Source of the DNA: Annona cherimola
Lineage: Eukaryota > Streptophyta > Magnoliopsida > Magnoliales > Annonaceae
Assembly: GCA_030490835.1 (NCBI GenBank)
Contig: CM059973.1
Span: forward strand, 52,642,008-52,706,007
DNA: 64,000 bases
Direction of reading: 5' to 3'
The translations under genes and the position numbers were made by a program. The notes below the pieces were generated by a model. The model did no database searches. It saw nothing but the letters and a program-made list of their open reading frames with translations, and was not told where the DNA came from. The first letter of the stretch is position 1. Each line of letters begins with the position of its first letter. Shown here in pieces: positions 45,901 to 57,274 of the stretch.

Positions 45901-46370
45901 GAGAAAATGATATATGGTTTATGTAAATTGTTAAAATGAAAAAACACATGAAAATATGATGAAAAATGTGGATTAAGGTACTGTTTTAGTAAATAATGAT
46001 AATCTCAAATTTTGAGATTAATATATGATGTTTAAGTTATCAACTAAGTGCTTAAAATGAGCACCGTTGTATGAAAAGTGAAAAATATGATAAAAATGAT
46101 AAATGGAGGTAATGAACCTCCAAATAATGATTTAATAAATGATTGTAATATGTATGAAGGTTTACCCTACATAAGGGTATTAAAAAAATGAATGAATGAA
46201 TAATCGGATGTATAGGCTATGTTGATAGGTTTGAACACCCGACTTGAAAGACAAGTGGGTTAAGCTAGTGCAATAAAAATCCAAATGGATTTACGTAGGT
46301 TGGAAAACCTAAGGGATATAAGCATTTAAAGTCTATGCATATAAATGAAATGTTATTTTCATTTATCTAG

Positions 46371-46417
46371 GCAAAGGCAAGGAAAAGAATGGAAGAAAGG
46401 GATTAAGGCGATCTCAG
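46371..46417 (+). other. Putative untranslated leader exon 2 (LTR copy D)
   Basis: A 47-nt block preceded by CATTTATCTAG and followed by GTAACC (consensus GTAAGC), matching 57228-57274. Confidence 0.4.
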
Positions 46418-46499
46418 GTAACCAAGCGAACTTTCTAAAATACTATTTTCTTTCTATATGATGATAAGAGATTGAATATGTTTATGATTCTGTTTTGAT

Positions 46500-46625
46500 G
46501 AATAGGCAAGCATAAGTTTTGAAAATAATGGCTTTAATGAAAAGCCACAAGTTTTGAAAATAACGGCTTTAATGAAAAGTCGTAAGTTTTGAAAAAGGAT
46601 GACTTTAATGAAAAGCCTTAAGGTG
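46500..46625 (+). repeat. Three tandem GGCTTT/AAAGCC hairpin units
   Basis: The phrase AAGTTTTGAAAATAATGGC followed by TTTAATGAAAAGCC repeats about every 38 bp. Unit 1 closes with T-A, unit 2 with C-G; each still folds. A related pair lies at 57380-57450. Confidence 0.65.
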
Positions 46626-47564
46626 TTCTTCGTGGGAAGCAAGAAGCACTTTTTAAGATAAAGATTTTATCACAAATGTTGCCAAAGATTAGGAATACTT
46701 TATGCTAATAGATTGAGAAATTTGCTTATGAGTAAGCAAGTTCTCCATGATGATAATTTTAAAAGGATTTTATGTTTTATACCGATAGTTTTAAGAATTT
46801 ACTTTCAAGCAAGCAAGTTCTTTATGATGTTGTTTCAAATGTATTTTATAAGAAAAAGGGAATTTTGCCCTTTTTCACAAAGCAACATTTGTAAATAAGT
46901 TTTGAGTTATTTTTACGATAATTTGTGATAAATAATTACGTTTATGAAAGAAAAAGGAAAAGGGCTTTGATTTATGGAAAAAGATTGATTTTTCTATGTC
47001 ATGATATTTAAATATAAATGATGAATTGGACATAGTCCATATGTTTTGAAATGATATTCTAAAAGTTTTCATTTCCTTTAGATAAGGAAATATGATGCGA
47101 ATATTTTGAAAAATGTCTATACGGATATTGTTAAAACAGGATTTAAGGATGACTAACCCAATAAGTTGATTTCATAAACTGGTTTGATCTTTGGTTGCTA
47201 AAATAGCATGCAAAAGGCTATGCAAGCTCCTCTTTATGTAAAAATGGAAAATTGAATATGTGGAGAGGGATTTGATTTTTAAGGTGGTTGAGAAGGGGAT
47301 GGTACGAATGCATAATCTTTGTGAGCAAAAGGCTCCGAAATGGAAACCAAGAAAAAGTTAGGAAAATATATGATTTATTCTTGAAAATTCAAAAGTTATG
47401 AAATTCTTTTATCATAAGAATTTTTATTATTTTCTTAAACATCTCAAATGTTTATCAAAATATTTTACTCAAAATGGTTCTAAAAGATTTTAAGGAAGGT
47501 CATCTGAAAACTAGATTTCAAAGAACAACTTGTTTAAAGTGGGTGCATTCGCTTTACAAGTTGA

Positions 47565-47735
47565 CACGGACTGCGGTCTGTGATGTTCTTTTTCAAAAAT
47601 ATTTTTAAGATACAGACCTTGGTTTGTAATGTTTTACAAGAATGGATACGGATTGCGGTCTGTGATCTCAGTTTAGAAGGACACAGGTTGCGGTTTGTGA
47701 TACTTTAAACCACACGGATTACGGTCTGTGATAAG
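47565..47735 (+). repeat. ACGGACTGCGGTCTGT hairpin repeats
   Basis: Five imperfect copies of a CACGGAC-TGCG-GTCTGTG hairpin-like word, most closing through G-U pairs. Similar words are at 58305-58475 and, as CACAGAC-TAGG-GTCTGTG, near 2370-2390. Confidence 0.65.
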
Positions 47736-47771
47736 AATGTATGGTGCACCAGTACAAGGAATATGCCGGTT

Positions 47772-47848
47772 GTAGAGCACGGTCGGAGATGGACAGGGGC
47801 CCACTCTATATAAGGCCAAGTTGCTAAGGGCCCTCCCTGAGATGGGAG
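47772..47848 (+). other. Structured LTR domain, copy D
   Basis: GTAGAG at 47772-47777 pairs with CTCTAT at 47804-47809 through one G-U. GCCAAGTTGC follows, then CTCCC at 47833-47837 with GGGAG at 47844-47848. CACTT at 47915-47919 pairs with AAGTG at 47923-47927, flanked by GTAG and CTAC. Confidence 0.45.
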
Positions 47849-48578
47849 AAGGATGAAGAAACAACTGCCTGGTTAGCATGCTGTTAAGGATTCTCTTCCA
47901 AGAGGTAGAATGATCACTTGCTAAGTGTCACTACTGAATGTGGAGAAATACATTTGCTTATGTTTTACTTTTGAAAAGCCCAAAGATTGAGACATAAAAG
48001 CATTTTTACGAAAAGTTATCCTCAATGGATTTTAAGAAATGAATACCCTAAAAATAGGGTGTTTTATACAAAAAGTGTAAATAACAAGGATGAAAGGGAA
48101 TGTTTTCTATGCAAATGCTTTTATGAAAATGAGTTATATGTTTTATATCTTGTTTGCTATTAGCAAGCCTCAAGACGAGGATTATGAAAAGGATATATGA
48201 GATAATATGGTTTAAAGTTCAAAGGAATGTTGATATATATATATATGTGAACTTATTTAGAATTATAAGTTTTATGTGTACTAATGATTGAATGTATGTA
48301 TGTATGAAATGAAAATATCATGATTTAGTCAAGAAGACTTTTATTGTAGAAGGACAAGTTAAGATGCTATGAATGAAATATGATATTCATTACAAGTGTA
48401 TTGTCGCTTGTATGATGAATGATGTAGAATGTAAAGAAATGAATGATGATAGAAAATTTTTTTTTGGACGAAATCCAATTAAGAACCCCCTGCGTGATCA
48501 GGGCAACAATCCTGATTCACATTTACTAATCGATAGATCCTGAGGTAAGGATGTGACGTCTCGGGTTGGGGCGCCACA

Positions 48579-48869
48579 CCTACCTAGTGCGGTTGGATTC
48601 TATCACAAAAAATTCATCACGAAATGAGTACTCAAATCATGGAGATTAAATGCTTTTTGATGAAATGATCATAGACAATGCTAAAAAGATGACTTAGATG
48701 AAGATGGAAGTGTATGGATGGACGGGTAGGAGCCTCAAGGGAAGCAACTGTTCATGCGTGAAATAATTGACTTAATGGTTGAGAATCATATCTAAGATGA
48801 ACTAAATGATATCTCATCTTGAAAAGGTTCAAAACAGGGAAAGATAAGTTTTTACGAGCTCATTTCTAT
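48579..48869. other. Intergenic stretch, nothing recognised
   Basis: Short AT-rich segment between an LTR end and a dispersed repeat; no ORF or terminal repeat. Confidence 0.5.
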
Positions 48870-49086
48870 TTAACCCCTCTTATATGTAGCTCCTTCTATT
48901 TCTAAAATATTGATAATTATGAAAAATCTATTCTATCTATTGTATTTAACGTCATTTATATTAGAATAAAAACTCTCTCATTTGTTCAGTATTATCATAT
49001 AGGAGCCTCATCTATAAATGTGTAAAATCAGCATAATAAAATAATTTAATACTAAAAAATCATTTTTAAGTACTATTTTCAGCATT
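48870..49086 (+). repeat. Dispersed non-coding repeat, left part, split by a LINE
   Basis: It aligns with 52676-52890: the phrases TCTATTGTATTTAA, CTATAAATGTGTGAAATCA (with changes), AATAATTTAATACTA and AAACCATCTAAA occur in the same order. The class is unknown; there is no coding capacity. Confidence 0.65.
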
Positions 49087-49105
49087 AAACCATCTAAAAT
49101 ATTAT
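49087..49105. repeat. LINE target site duplication, left copy
   Basis: AAACCATCTAAAATATTAT; the right copy at 49646-49664 differs by one base. Confidence 0.85.
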
Positions 49106-49645
49106 ACATAGAATTCAAGCAGGATGAAAGAAATGGTGAAATGCATCAGGAATTTTATGTGATTGTTGAGTCCCAATTAAATTAAAAGAAAAATTTTATA
49201 AGAGTGCAATTAGACTCGGTATGCTTTATGGGGCAAAATGTTGGACAGTTAAAGAACAACATACAAATAAAATGAACATAGTAGAAATTAGAATGTTAAA
49301 GTGTATGAGTAGTAAAACAAGAAAAGATAAAATTAGGAATGTAATAATTCAAGAAAATTTAAAAATGAGACCAATATGTAATAAATGAGGAAAAATAGAT
49401 TAAGATGGTTTGGTCACGTTTAACAGAGATCTAAAATGGCACCAGTTAGGAGAGTAGAGTCTATCCAAGTAGAAGGCAGTAAGAGAATGAGAGGAAGACC
49501 TAAAAAAATGGATGAAAGTAATTAAATAAGATTTGAAAATATTACAAATTACTGAAAATTTAGTCTCTAATAACTAAGAATGGTGGAGCATAATCTATGC
49601 AGCCAACCCCACCTTGGTGGAAAATGGCTTACGATGATGATGATG
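49106..49645 (+). mobile_element. 5'-truncated plant LINE, RT C-terminal end
   Basis: 540 bp flanked by a 19-bp duplication with one mismatch. The translation carries the C-terminal region of a LINE polyprotein: KEKFYKSAIRLGMLYGAKCW, a KMNIVEIRMLKCM segment, KTRKDKIRN, then a frameshifted RLRWFGH-like block and a GRGRPKK-like basic end. Several stops break it. It ends in a TGATGATGATGA-type tail, as in RTE-like plant LINEs. It is a dead copy made by incomplete reverse transcription. Confidence 0.88.
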
Positions 49646-49830
49646 AAACCATCTAAAGTATTATTACTATGTGGATAATAATTGTATAAAATATTATTAT
49701 ATTTTAATACGTACGTGAATAGATCTAACTAATTTGCCCATAAATATATACATTTTTTAGCAAATTGGCCCATTGACATATTTGATTTGAATAAAACATG
49801 GTCTCCGATATTAATAAATGATGTTAAATA
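49646..49830 (+). repeat. Dispersed non-coding repeat, right part, after the LINE
   Basis: It begins with the second copy of the LINE target duplication and aligns with 52880-53100 (ATTTTAATACGTACGTGAATAG and GCAAATTGGCCCATTGACATA type phrases). Confidence 0.6.
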
Positions 49831-50700
49831 GAATAAATAAATTGAATTTTAAATCATTCAGCAGCTTCTTAAAAACTAAAAGGTTACGTGAGTCCAAGAT
49901 TTCAAGTCCAAAAGCAAATAAAAGGTGTCAAAACGTCTTCACAGGACGCGACCTAGGATGGCTTGGGGACCTGGGGTGTTAACTGACGCTGGAGTCCCTT
50001 ATGTACAGGGGTTAAGACCCAGACTGAAGGTCCAAGTGAGGTTTCTGAATGGGGTCAGTTGGAGCCGTAATTTTGGATTAAGCTCCTCCAAATTCTCCAT
50101 CTTTATCGCCAATTACAGGCAAGACATAGCAGAACGTACAGACGCAGAAACTTCAAAGCGTTAGTGCATGCACGAGCGTACGATATACGTGGTCCATCCA
50201 TCAGACACCGTTGATTTACGGACAGTCGGTTTCAATTGTGCCACCACCACCCACTTGTGCTACATCCTCAGTAAATGGTGATAGGCCGTAGGATGTGTGA
50301 TTTGCTTGCCTATCAGGATTCACAGCTCATCTGGGCCAGTGCATGGCAATGATTGTGTTACTCCGTCGAACCTTTCATGCGCGGGAGCACTGCCAACTAT
50401 ATTCGGCCAGCTTGGTTCCTTACTCCTCAAAAATGGCCCGCTCCAAGAGACCAATTCATGCCTTTATGAAACAAACTACATGATAGATTCCCCAGATCGA
50501 CTTGGGGTATTACTAGCATATATAGTTTCCACGAAATTACGTGCACATCCTTTTTATAAGAAACGAATGATCCTGTTAAGCCAAGCTAAGCCTACCTCAA
50601 AAAATTCATTAAAATTTTTAAATTTTTTTTTCCCTTTATACACTTGTTTATCTAAGTGTATTTAACTTATAAACTAAATTTACTATTTTTAGATATATGA
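49831..50700. other. GC-balanced segment without recognised repeats
   Basis: About 49880-50560 is visibly richer in G and C than its surroundings and shows none of the LTR or repeat landmarks. ORFs of 79 codons (49925-50164) and 122 codons (50297-50665, T-rich at the end) have no recognisable domain. It could be low-copy DNA or an old gene or promoter remnant; I cannot assign it. Confidence 0.4.
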
Positions 50701-51889
50701 ATATGTTTTTTGAGATTTTATGTTATTGTTGTGAATGAGTTTTTTTATATAGACTAAGCGAAATATTTGCTTAATCTGTAAGAAACATTCCTCTTTATAA
50801 AATTGCAATAACATTTGCATTAAATTGCATTTCGCTGAGGACTAGTAAATTTTTTTAATAAAATAATGAAAATGCCCTTAATGATATAAACCACAATAAA
50901 TTCATTATTCTTTACCATTATTTTTCATCACAATTATTAAGAAAACTGCTGCATATGATAAATATATCATCAAAATAAAATATCAATAGATAAATATTTC
51001 AATAATAAAAATAATAACATCAATAATCAATTCATTACCAGTGGGGGTATGTTAATCATTTTATCAAAAAAATTGACTACCATTATTGAAAGCACAATAA
51101 AAAGAGCACACTTACACTTTCATGCAAACATTGTAAGATGTTATGCAATTTTTTTAAACTATTGAATAAAGCTACAATTTCTGCCAAACTACGTAAGAAC
51201 CGACGAAAAAACTCATTTTTCAAATATATATATCCCACGTCTACGGAATTAACTAGTATGGATTGTATGTCTCAAAAAAAATAATAAAAAAACTAGCAAG
51301 GATTGCAATTCAATAAAATAAAAAAATAAAATCTGTGGATTTAATTTTTATAGTTTTATCTTTTTCATCATGATTAATATTTAAAATCAACTTTTATTTA
51401 CTTTACGCTGACATCATCTTTATAATTTTCTTTCCATTTTCATTTCTTGTTTTCCTAATATGGTTGATAAGCAAAATCACACTGGAAAAGACGGTTTGAT
51501 TTAAACCAGTTCACATAGATGACTAATTAAACTATTAAATTATAAAATGATGTAATAAGTGCAAAAAATTTACTAAATATTTAAAAAGTATAATAAATAA
51601 TTTCAAAAAATATAATGAATAATTTCAAAAAGTATAATAAATAATTAAAACATGTTCTGTAGAACAGAAATGAAGCAGCATACTCTTTAGTAGATTTTGC
51701 TTCTTCTGGCTTGAGTGATGACTTTACTTGAGGGATACTTGGCCAAATTTTTTTTTTGATTATCTAGGTAAGAAGAATGCTTTATTAATGAAATATTAGT
51801 GACAGTGCATTTTTTCCCTTTAACCATGTATCAAGTCTGGTACCTTGAACTAATTTGCTTGTTAATGGACATGTATAAATATATATTAA
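50701..51889. other. AT-rich non-coding stretch with a 22-bp triple repeat
   Basis: Three copies of a 22-bp unit of the form AAAAAGTATAATAAATAATT plus two bases lie head to tail at 51583-51648. Nothing else is recognised. Confidence 0.6.
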
Positions 51890-52640
51890 TGGGGCTCGCT
51901 TCTATGTGACCAGGTTACATAGAAGTGGTTTTACGTAACCTCCTTAAATTTTAAGGTTTTGATGCTTGATAGAAAATCTAATTTGTTTATTTTATTTAAT
52001 ATCATTTGTTTAGTAATGAGACCAAGTTTCATCCAAATTTAACATGGGTATAGGCCACATTTGATTTAAAAAATAAGTACATTCATATGTAAATTAGAGA
52101 GAATGCTTAGATCCATTCAAATATATATTGGAATTTGGAAATACTTTATAGAATCATTTATCTATGTAGTAATGATATTTTAGATGGTTTATATGTTGAA
52201 AATACTACTTAAAAATAGACATTTATCATTAAATCATTCTAACACGTTGATTTTGCATGTTTGTAGAGGAGGCTCATATACAATGATATTAGACAAATAA
52301 AAGGATTTTTATAATAATGTAAGTGACGACAAATGCAATAGAGGGAGTGAATTTTAAACAACCATCTAGATATTGAAAATGGAAGGGGTTACATAGAAAT
52401 AAAATTTCATATATGCATCCCCAAATATTAAATGTTGAAAATGCAACTTAAAAATTGATATTTAACATTAAATTATTTTATTACCTTGATTTTCAATAAC
52501 ACCCACACATAGTAATATTAGATAAGTAAAAGTGTTTCTAAGATACAATAAATACTGTTAAATGCAATAGATGTAGTGGAATCTCCATTAACTATCAAGA
52601 TAGGGCTACTTAGAAAAAAGGTTTCATAAAATTGAGCCCA
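51890..52640 (-). repeat. Dispersed non-coding repeat, inverted copies
   Basis: Two adjacent segments (about 51890-52400 and 52405-52640) match the reverse complement of 52660-53000. Markers are TTAGATGGTTTATATGTT, GCAATAGATGTAG and a TTACATAGAA end. The start holds a palindrome, CTTCTATGT against ACATAGAAG, near 51900-51930. Confidence 0.6.
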
Positions 52641-52692
52641 TATATAAATATGATCTCATTTTATGAAACCTTTTTTCTACGTAACCTCTTCT
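52606..52692. repeat. Head-to-head junction forming a large inverted repeat
   Basis: GGTTTCATAAAA at about 52620 faces TTTTATGAAACC at about 52660 across a ~27-bp spacer. The pairing extends outward through TAGAAAAAA/TTTTTTCTA and then continues imperfectly for about 200 bp as the two repeat copies diverge. Confidence 0.75.
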
Positions 52693-53650
52693 ATTTTGAA
52701 AATCTTGATGGTTGATGGAAAATTCACATTATCTATTGTATTTAATATTAATTATATTATAATGAAAATTTTCTCATTAGTTTTGTATCACAATATATAG
52801 GTCACATCTATAAATGTGTGAAATCAATGCAATAAAATAGTTTAATACTAGAATATTAATTTTAAAGTAATATTTTTAACACATAAACCATCTAAAATGT
52901 CATGTTGATGTAGATAAATGATTCTACAAAGTATTATTGCATTTTAATACATGGGTAAATGGATAAAAATATTGTTTATAATTTACACGTGAATATATAT
53001 TTTTGAGCAAATGTAGCCAATGCACATACTCAATTTGGATGAAACTGTCTTTTAAATAAATAAATAATGTGAGACCTATTTTCTTTCTCAAAAGTCAAAA
53101 TTTTAAAATTTGGAAGGATTACATGGTTTTGCTTCTATGTAACCAATATTCCAACGCATACAACTACATGATGTAATCCTATACAAAATGAGGCTCACTT
53201 GATTATACGTAGAACATCTATTACACCCATTGTATTTAGAACTATGGTCTTTATTAGCATACTAATTTTCATCCAAATCATGCATGTATATTGCCTCACC
53301 TTAAAATGGGGCAGAATTAATGTAATAAAGTATAATTTTTATATAAATAAGTGATTATATAAAGTATTATAGCATTCTAATATATGTAGAATTCATTTTG
53401 CAATGAACTACACCAAAATTAGGGTGTAGTCCATCTGCACCTAATAAGTTCTCATACATATTTATGAATTTTGATCCAGTGTATGCAATTACATCGTATA
53501 GTCCATACATTGAAGGGCCCACTTAATCATAAATTGGAAATCTACCCAACCTATTGTATTTAGAATTGTTCACTTTATTAGCTTACTATTTTTTGTCTAA
53601 ATCAAACATAAGTATGGGCTCCATCTTAAGATAATATCTCTTTCATTATC
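52655..53650 (+). repeat. Dispersed non-coding repeat, direct copies
   Basis: A fuller copy spans about 52655-53130. Shorter diverged pieces at 53190-53430 and 53480-53650 repeat the TAGAACATCTATTACACCCA-type and CCATCTTAAGATAATA-type phrases. No ORF; possibly a non-autonomous DNA transposon, not proven. Confidence 0.5.
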
Positions 53651-53869
53651 CTAAATGGTCCCTCAATTCACTGTTTCCCTCACTAAGCCAAATGTTTCAC
53701 AAGATGCCTGGTTAGAATTAGCTTCAATAAATGGCAACAAGTACATCCTTGAATCACTATCTAACTTACTTTTCAATGCATACTAGAAGGCAGAGATAAT
53801 TAAAAAAGTATAAGATTCACTTCAGCACAAGTACAACAAGGGTCATGCAACCATTAAAAAATTTCTTAT

Positions 53870-54190
53870 AAGTAATTTCCTTAAATAAATGATGTGGAAA
53901 ATAAATTGATCATTGAATAAGTTCATGAGATCCAGCCTATCATTAATTAACTTGAGTTTGAAGACAGTAAGATAGATGAGTCCATTACTGTAGGTGCCAC
54001 TATTACAAAATTATCACCTAATTGGAATAATCACTACAAAAATTTGAAGCAAATGAAATTCATAATGAGTTTTGATGATCTTACACTTACTGAAAATATC
54101 TAGATTAAGTGAGAAGAAAGATGAGCAAGTTCAACCTAAGATTCACAAGGTTGAAATTCAAATCTTGGTAACAGTTAGCAATAGTCTTCC
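53870..54190 (+). pseudogene. Possible copia Gag relic
   Basis: One frame near 53980-54120 gives a KLSPNWNNHYKNLKQMKF segment, then DDLTLTENI with stops, then two Glu and an Arg. This resembles the KLPPSW...LK...DL...EE block of copia Gag (UBN2 type). The upstream segment 53880-53980 is compatible. It is short and decayed, and no LTR or pol accompanies it, so the call is tentative. Confidence 0.35.
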
Positions 54191-54264
54191 TCCAAAAGAT
54201 CTAATCTAAATGTCAATAAAACGATTATTAAAAAGAGAAAAGGACCTTATTATTACTATGAAAA

Positions 54265-54955
54265 GATTGGGGTGCAACATGGGTAGGGTACCAATGGGTA
54301 CCCACCGACCTGACCCGAATTTGGGTAGGGTAGGGTAGAAAATATTACCCATGGATATGGGTAGAGTACAAATTATTACCCGTATTGTCAAATAAGGTAC
54401 AGGTAGGGTAGATATGTTGGGTACCTAAAACCGACCCGTTTAGGTACTCATATGGATAATTAATTAGGTGTCTAATTATATATATGTATAATATATATTA
54501 TATAGTATGTATTATGTTTTGTCTTTGACATCTTATGCACACACATACTTTAACAAATTTAAATTTAAATGAATTTTATACCTTATAAAGTATAAAACTG
54601 GTTCGGTTATTTATATATATGCCATTGACTTGCAAAAGACTCGTATAAATACATTTGTGACTTATGATTATAATATATTAATAGTTTTAATGATTGTGTC
54701 ATGATGATATATATTTCATAGTTTTATATAATAATATAAATAATAATATATGTACTTATGATTTTAAAACAGAAATGAGTATTATTTTACATTATTTAAA
54801 ATAACCTTTTTTTAAAAAAATTATTGTATTTTAGTATTAAAGGAACCGATTTGGAATCGAAACTGGAACTGGTCTTATAGGTAATGGGTAGGGTAGGGTA
54901 GAGTATACAAATAAACGAACCGATAAATTGGTAGGTTAAGGTAGGGTAGGGTAGG
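54265..54955. repeat. GGGTA-rich hAT-like non-autonomous element (tentative)
   Basis: GGGTAGGGTAGGG runs occur at both ends (54280-54420 and 54885-54952) around an AT-rich centre. GGGTACCC-type, CGACCCG-type and GAACCGAT-type words recur. This pattern is common in short hAT-family derivatives of plants. No clean terminal inverted repeat or 8-bp duplication was found. Its right border touches the LTR start at 54956. Confidence 0.3.
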
Positions 54956-56225
54956 TGTGAAACCCAGACCCAAGTAAGGTTTACTTATATGCAATTGACA
55001 TATAAATATGAATCAAGTATAATTTAGTGGAACTATGAATGATTTCCAATTGCAATATTGACGATTTATTGCAATTAGGGCAAGTGATTATGAATGATCA
55101 ATATAAACCGATATGGGTCAATGTGATTAAAGAGGCTTAATGAGTATTAGGAAATGTGATTATATTGAGGATAATTACCTCATATATTATGGGTTAACTA
55201 ATCGAGATTATGTTGTTAATTATGGATTAAAGGTAGCAAATGCTAGAAAATGCATAACTCGACGTCGGGAAGGCGGATAAAGATGAAAATTGAAACGTAA
55301 GCACATAATTTTGCGCTTAATCTTATGGTAATGATGGATTATGAAAATAAGGATGAAATTAGGGTGAAAATTGATCATCACCGTCCAAAAATTCAAATGG
55401 TCATAACTTGAGCTAGAAAAGTCGGATTGAGATGAAATTTGAAATAGACGGTTAAAATTATGAGATTGAGGTTATGGAAGGGTTTTATCAAGATAATCAT
55501 TCTAATATTAAGGGTGCATGAAATTCGGATCAACTCTTTTGACTTTTGCACCAAAAAGTGATTAGCATTTATGTTAAAGTTGAATAAAATAATTAAATAA
55601 ATAAAGTCAAAAATGAGGTGTCAAAAGGAGATAATGACACATGGATTTTATGAATTATCTAAAATGACAAAATTCATGAAAATATCTCCTACATTAATGT
55701 GGAAATTAAGGAGCTAATGACTAGCTTAAGGGAGAAGTATAGAGGAGGCATAGAGTGGACGGTTATGAGCTCCAAAAAGTGGATTTTTGTGAAATATTTT
55801 TTAATAAAATATATGCCCAAAGTCAACTATGGATTAAGGGGATTAAATTTGCATTAAATTGTATTGGAAATTCATGGCTAAAGGCATCAAATCTGGACCG
55901 TAGAGATATGATCAATTAATGGACAACAATGGAGCATGGGAGAGAGGTGCACGGTCAAGCAGCTTTTGGAATTTTTAATAATTTTTTTAATAGCTAAATT
56001 GACCCCTAATTAAGCTAGTTACCTAGGGTAGTTCATTATCCATTAATTAAATTAAAATGGTGTGAAAAAATCGTGCAAAGAGCTGCTGCAAGTGGACCCC
56101 ACCCAAGTGGACAGCTTTATTTAAAAGCTGGATATAACTGTGGAAAAAATATCCAAAAAAATATCCAAAAATTTACCCTCCATTTTGGGTCGAAATTGTA
56201 AAGGAAAAATTGAAAAATAAATGCC

Positions 56226-56232
56226 TATATAA
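56226..56232 (+). promoter_or_regulatory. LTR TATA box
   Basis: TATATAA, repeated at 63984-63990 in the 3' LTR. Confidence 0.6.
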
Positions 56233-57227
56233 GCAGGCAGTGTGGACGTTCCAGATTTCTGTTTGGGAGAAAAAAAATAAAAATAAAGGGGCAGTGGCTG
56301 GAATGATCCAAGGGAAGAAACCATGAAGTGAAGAAGGGGATTTAAAGTGCTTAAAGGAGGGATTACCAATTAATCAAGTAAGTATATGTTAATTTTGATT
56401 TTATACTTCAAATGTGGAAGTTATGTGATGTTATAAACAAAAATATGAAAGAAATAGTAAAAGAACTATGTTTACCATGAAAAGTTTTTTACAAGCTCAT
56501 TATATGATGATTAACGAAATACCGACGTTTCAGATCAAAAGGGTAAGTCTGTTGTTAATTAAAAATCCGAGATTATCAACCTTAATTGGGTTGAACAAGT
56601 GTCAGGATCAGCAGAACTAAATGATTTTTCATAATTATCATACAAGGAATTATAGGCTGAAAATTTTACAGGATATATAATACATATTTATAATCACAAA
56701 AAAAAATAAAAATTAGGTTTTAATGGGTAAAAATATACCCCATAATTCACGTAATTAGGGCTGACTCTAAACTCACAACACTATCTAGCACAGAAAAAAT
56801 TCCAAAATAAATATATAATGTTAATATTTCAAGATGAAATATTTATGAAGGATAATTCATGTATTTATTGATGTATGATAGAAATTTCAAAATTAAATAC
56901 CTTGATTTGATTATAAATCAAGATTTAGAGAATTCAGTATGCCTGATTTCAGCATGTGTGGACAGTTTGAGAAAAAAATCAAAAAGAAATATAAAACCTA
57001 TGTAGAAATGATCAAATAGATATATATGTTAGGCAAGAGTGTAATAAAGGATTATGGATAGCAAGGATGATTGATATGTATAGGCTATGTGCTAAGTATG
57101 AGTACCCGACTTGAAGGACAAGTAGGCCAAGCTAAGTCCAAATGAATTTATATAAGTTGGACAACCTAAGGGATTTATGTATTTGAAGTTGATGTGAATA
57201 AATGAAATATTATTTTCATTTATCTAG

Positions 57228-57274
57228 GAAAATGCAAGGAAAAGAATGAAAGAAAGGGATTATGGTGATCTTAG
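57228..57274 (+). other. Putative untranslated leader exon 2 (LTR copy C)
   Basis: A 47-nt block preceded by CATTTATCTAG and followed by GTAAGC. Confidence 0.42.

Larger units (their letters stand above)
45901..48578 (+). mobile_element. Tekay-type LTR fragment related to the 54956-60081 LTR
   Basis: It aligns in order with about 57000-60080: the CCCGACTTGAAGGACAAG-like phrase, the bounded purine-rich block, GGCTTTAATGAAAAGCC repeats, ACGGACTGCGGTCTGTG repeats, the GCCAAGTTGC box, and the ATCAGG/CCTGAT hairpin near the GGGGCGCCACA end. The LTR start is missing and no primer site follows, so it is a solo or 3' LTR remnant. Confidence 0.8.

Noticed and set aside
54280..54950. Interstitial telomere or G-quadruplex
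   Set aside because: The unit is GGGTA, not the plant telomere TTTAGGG, and no run has four clean GGG tracts close together.
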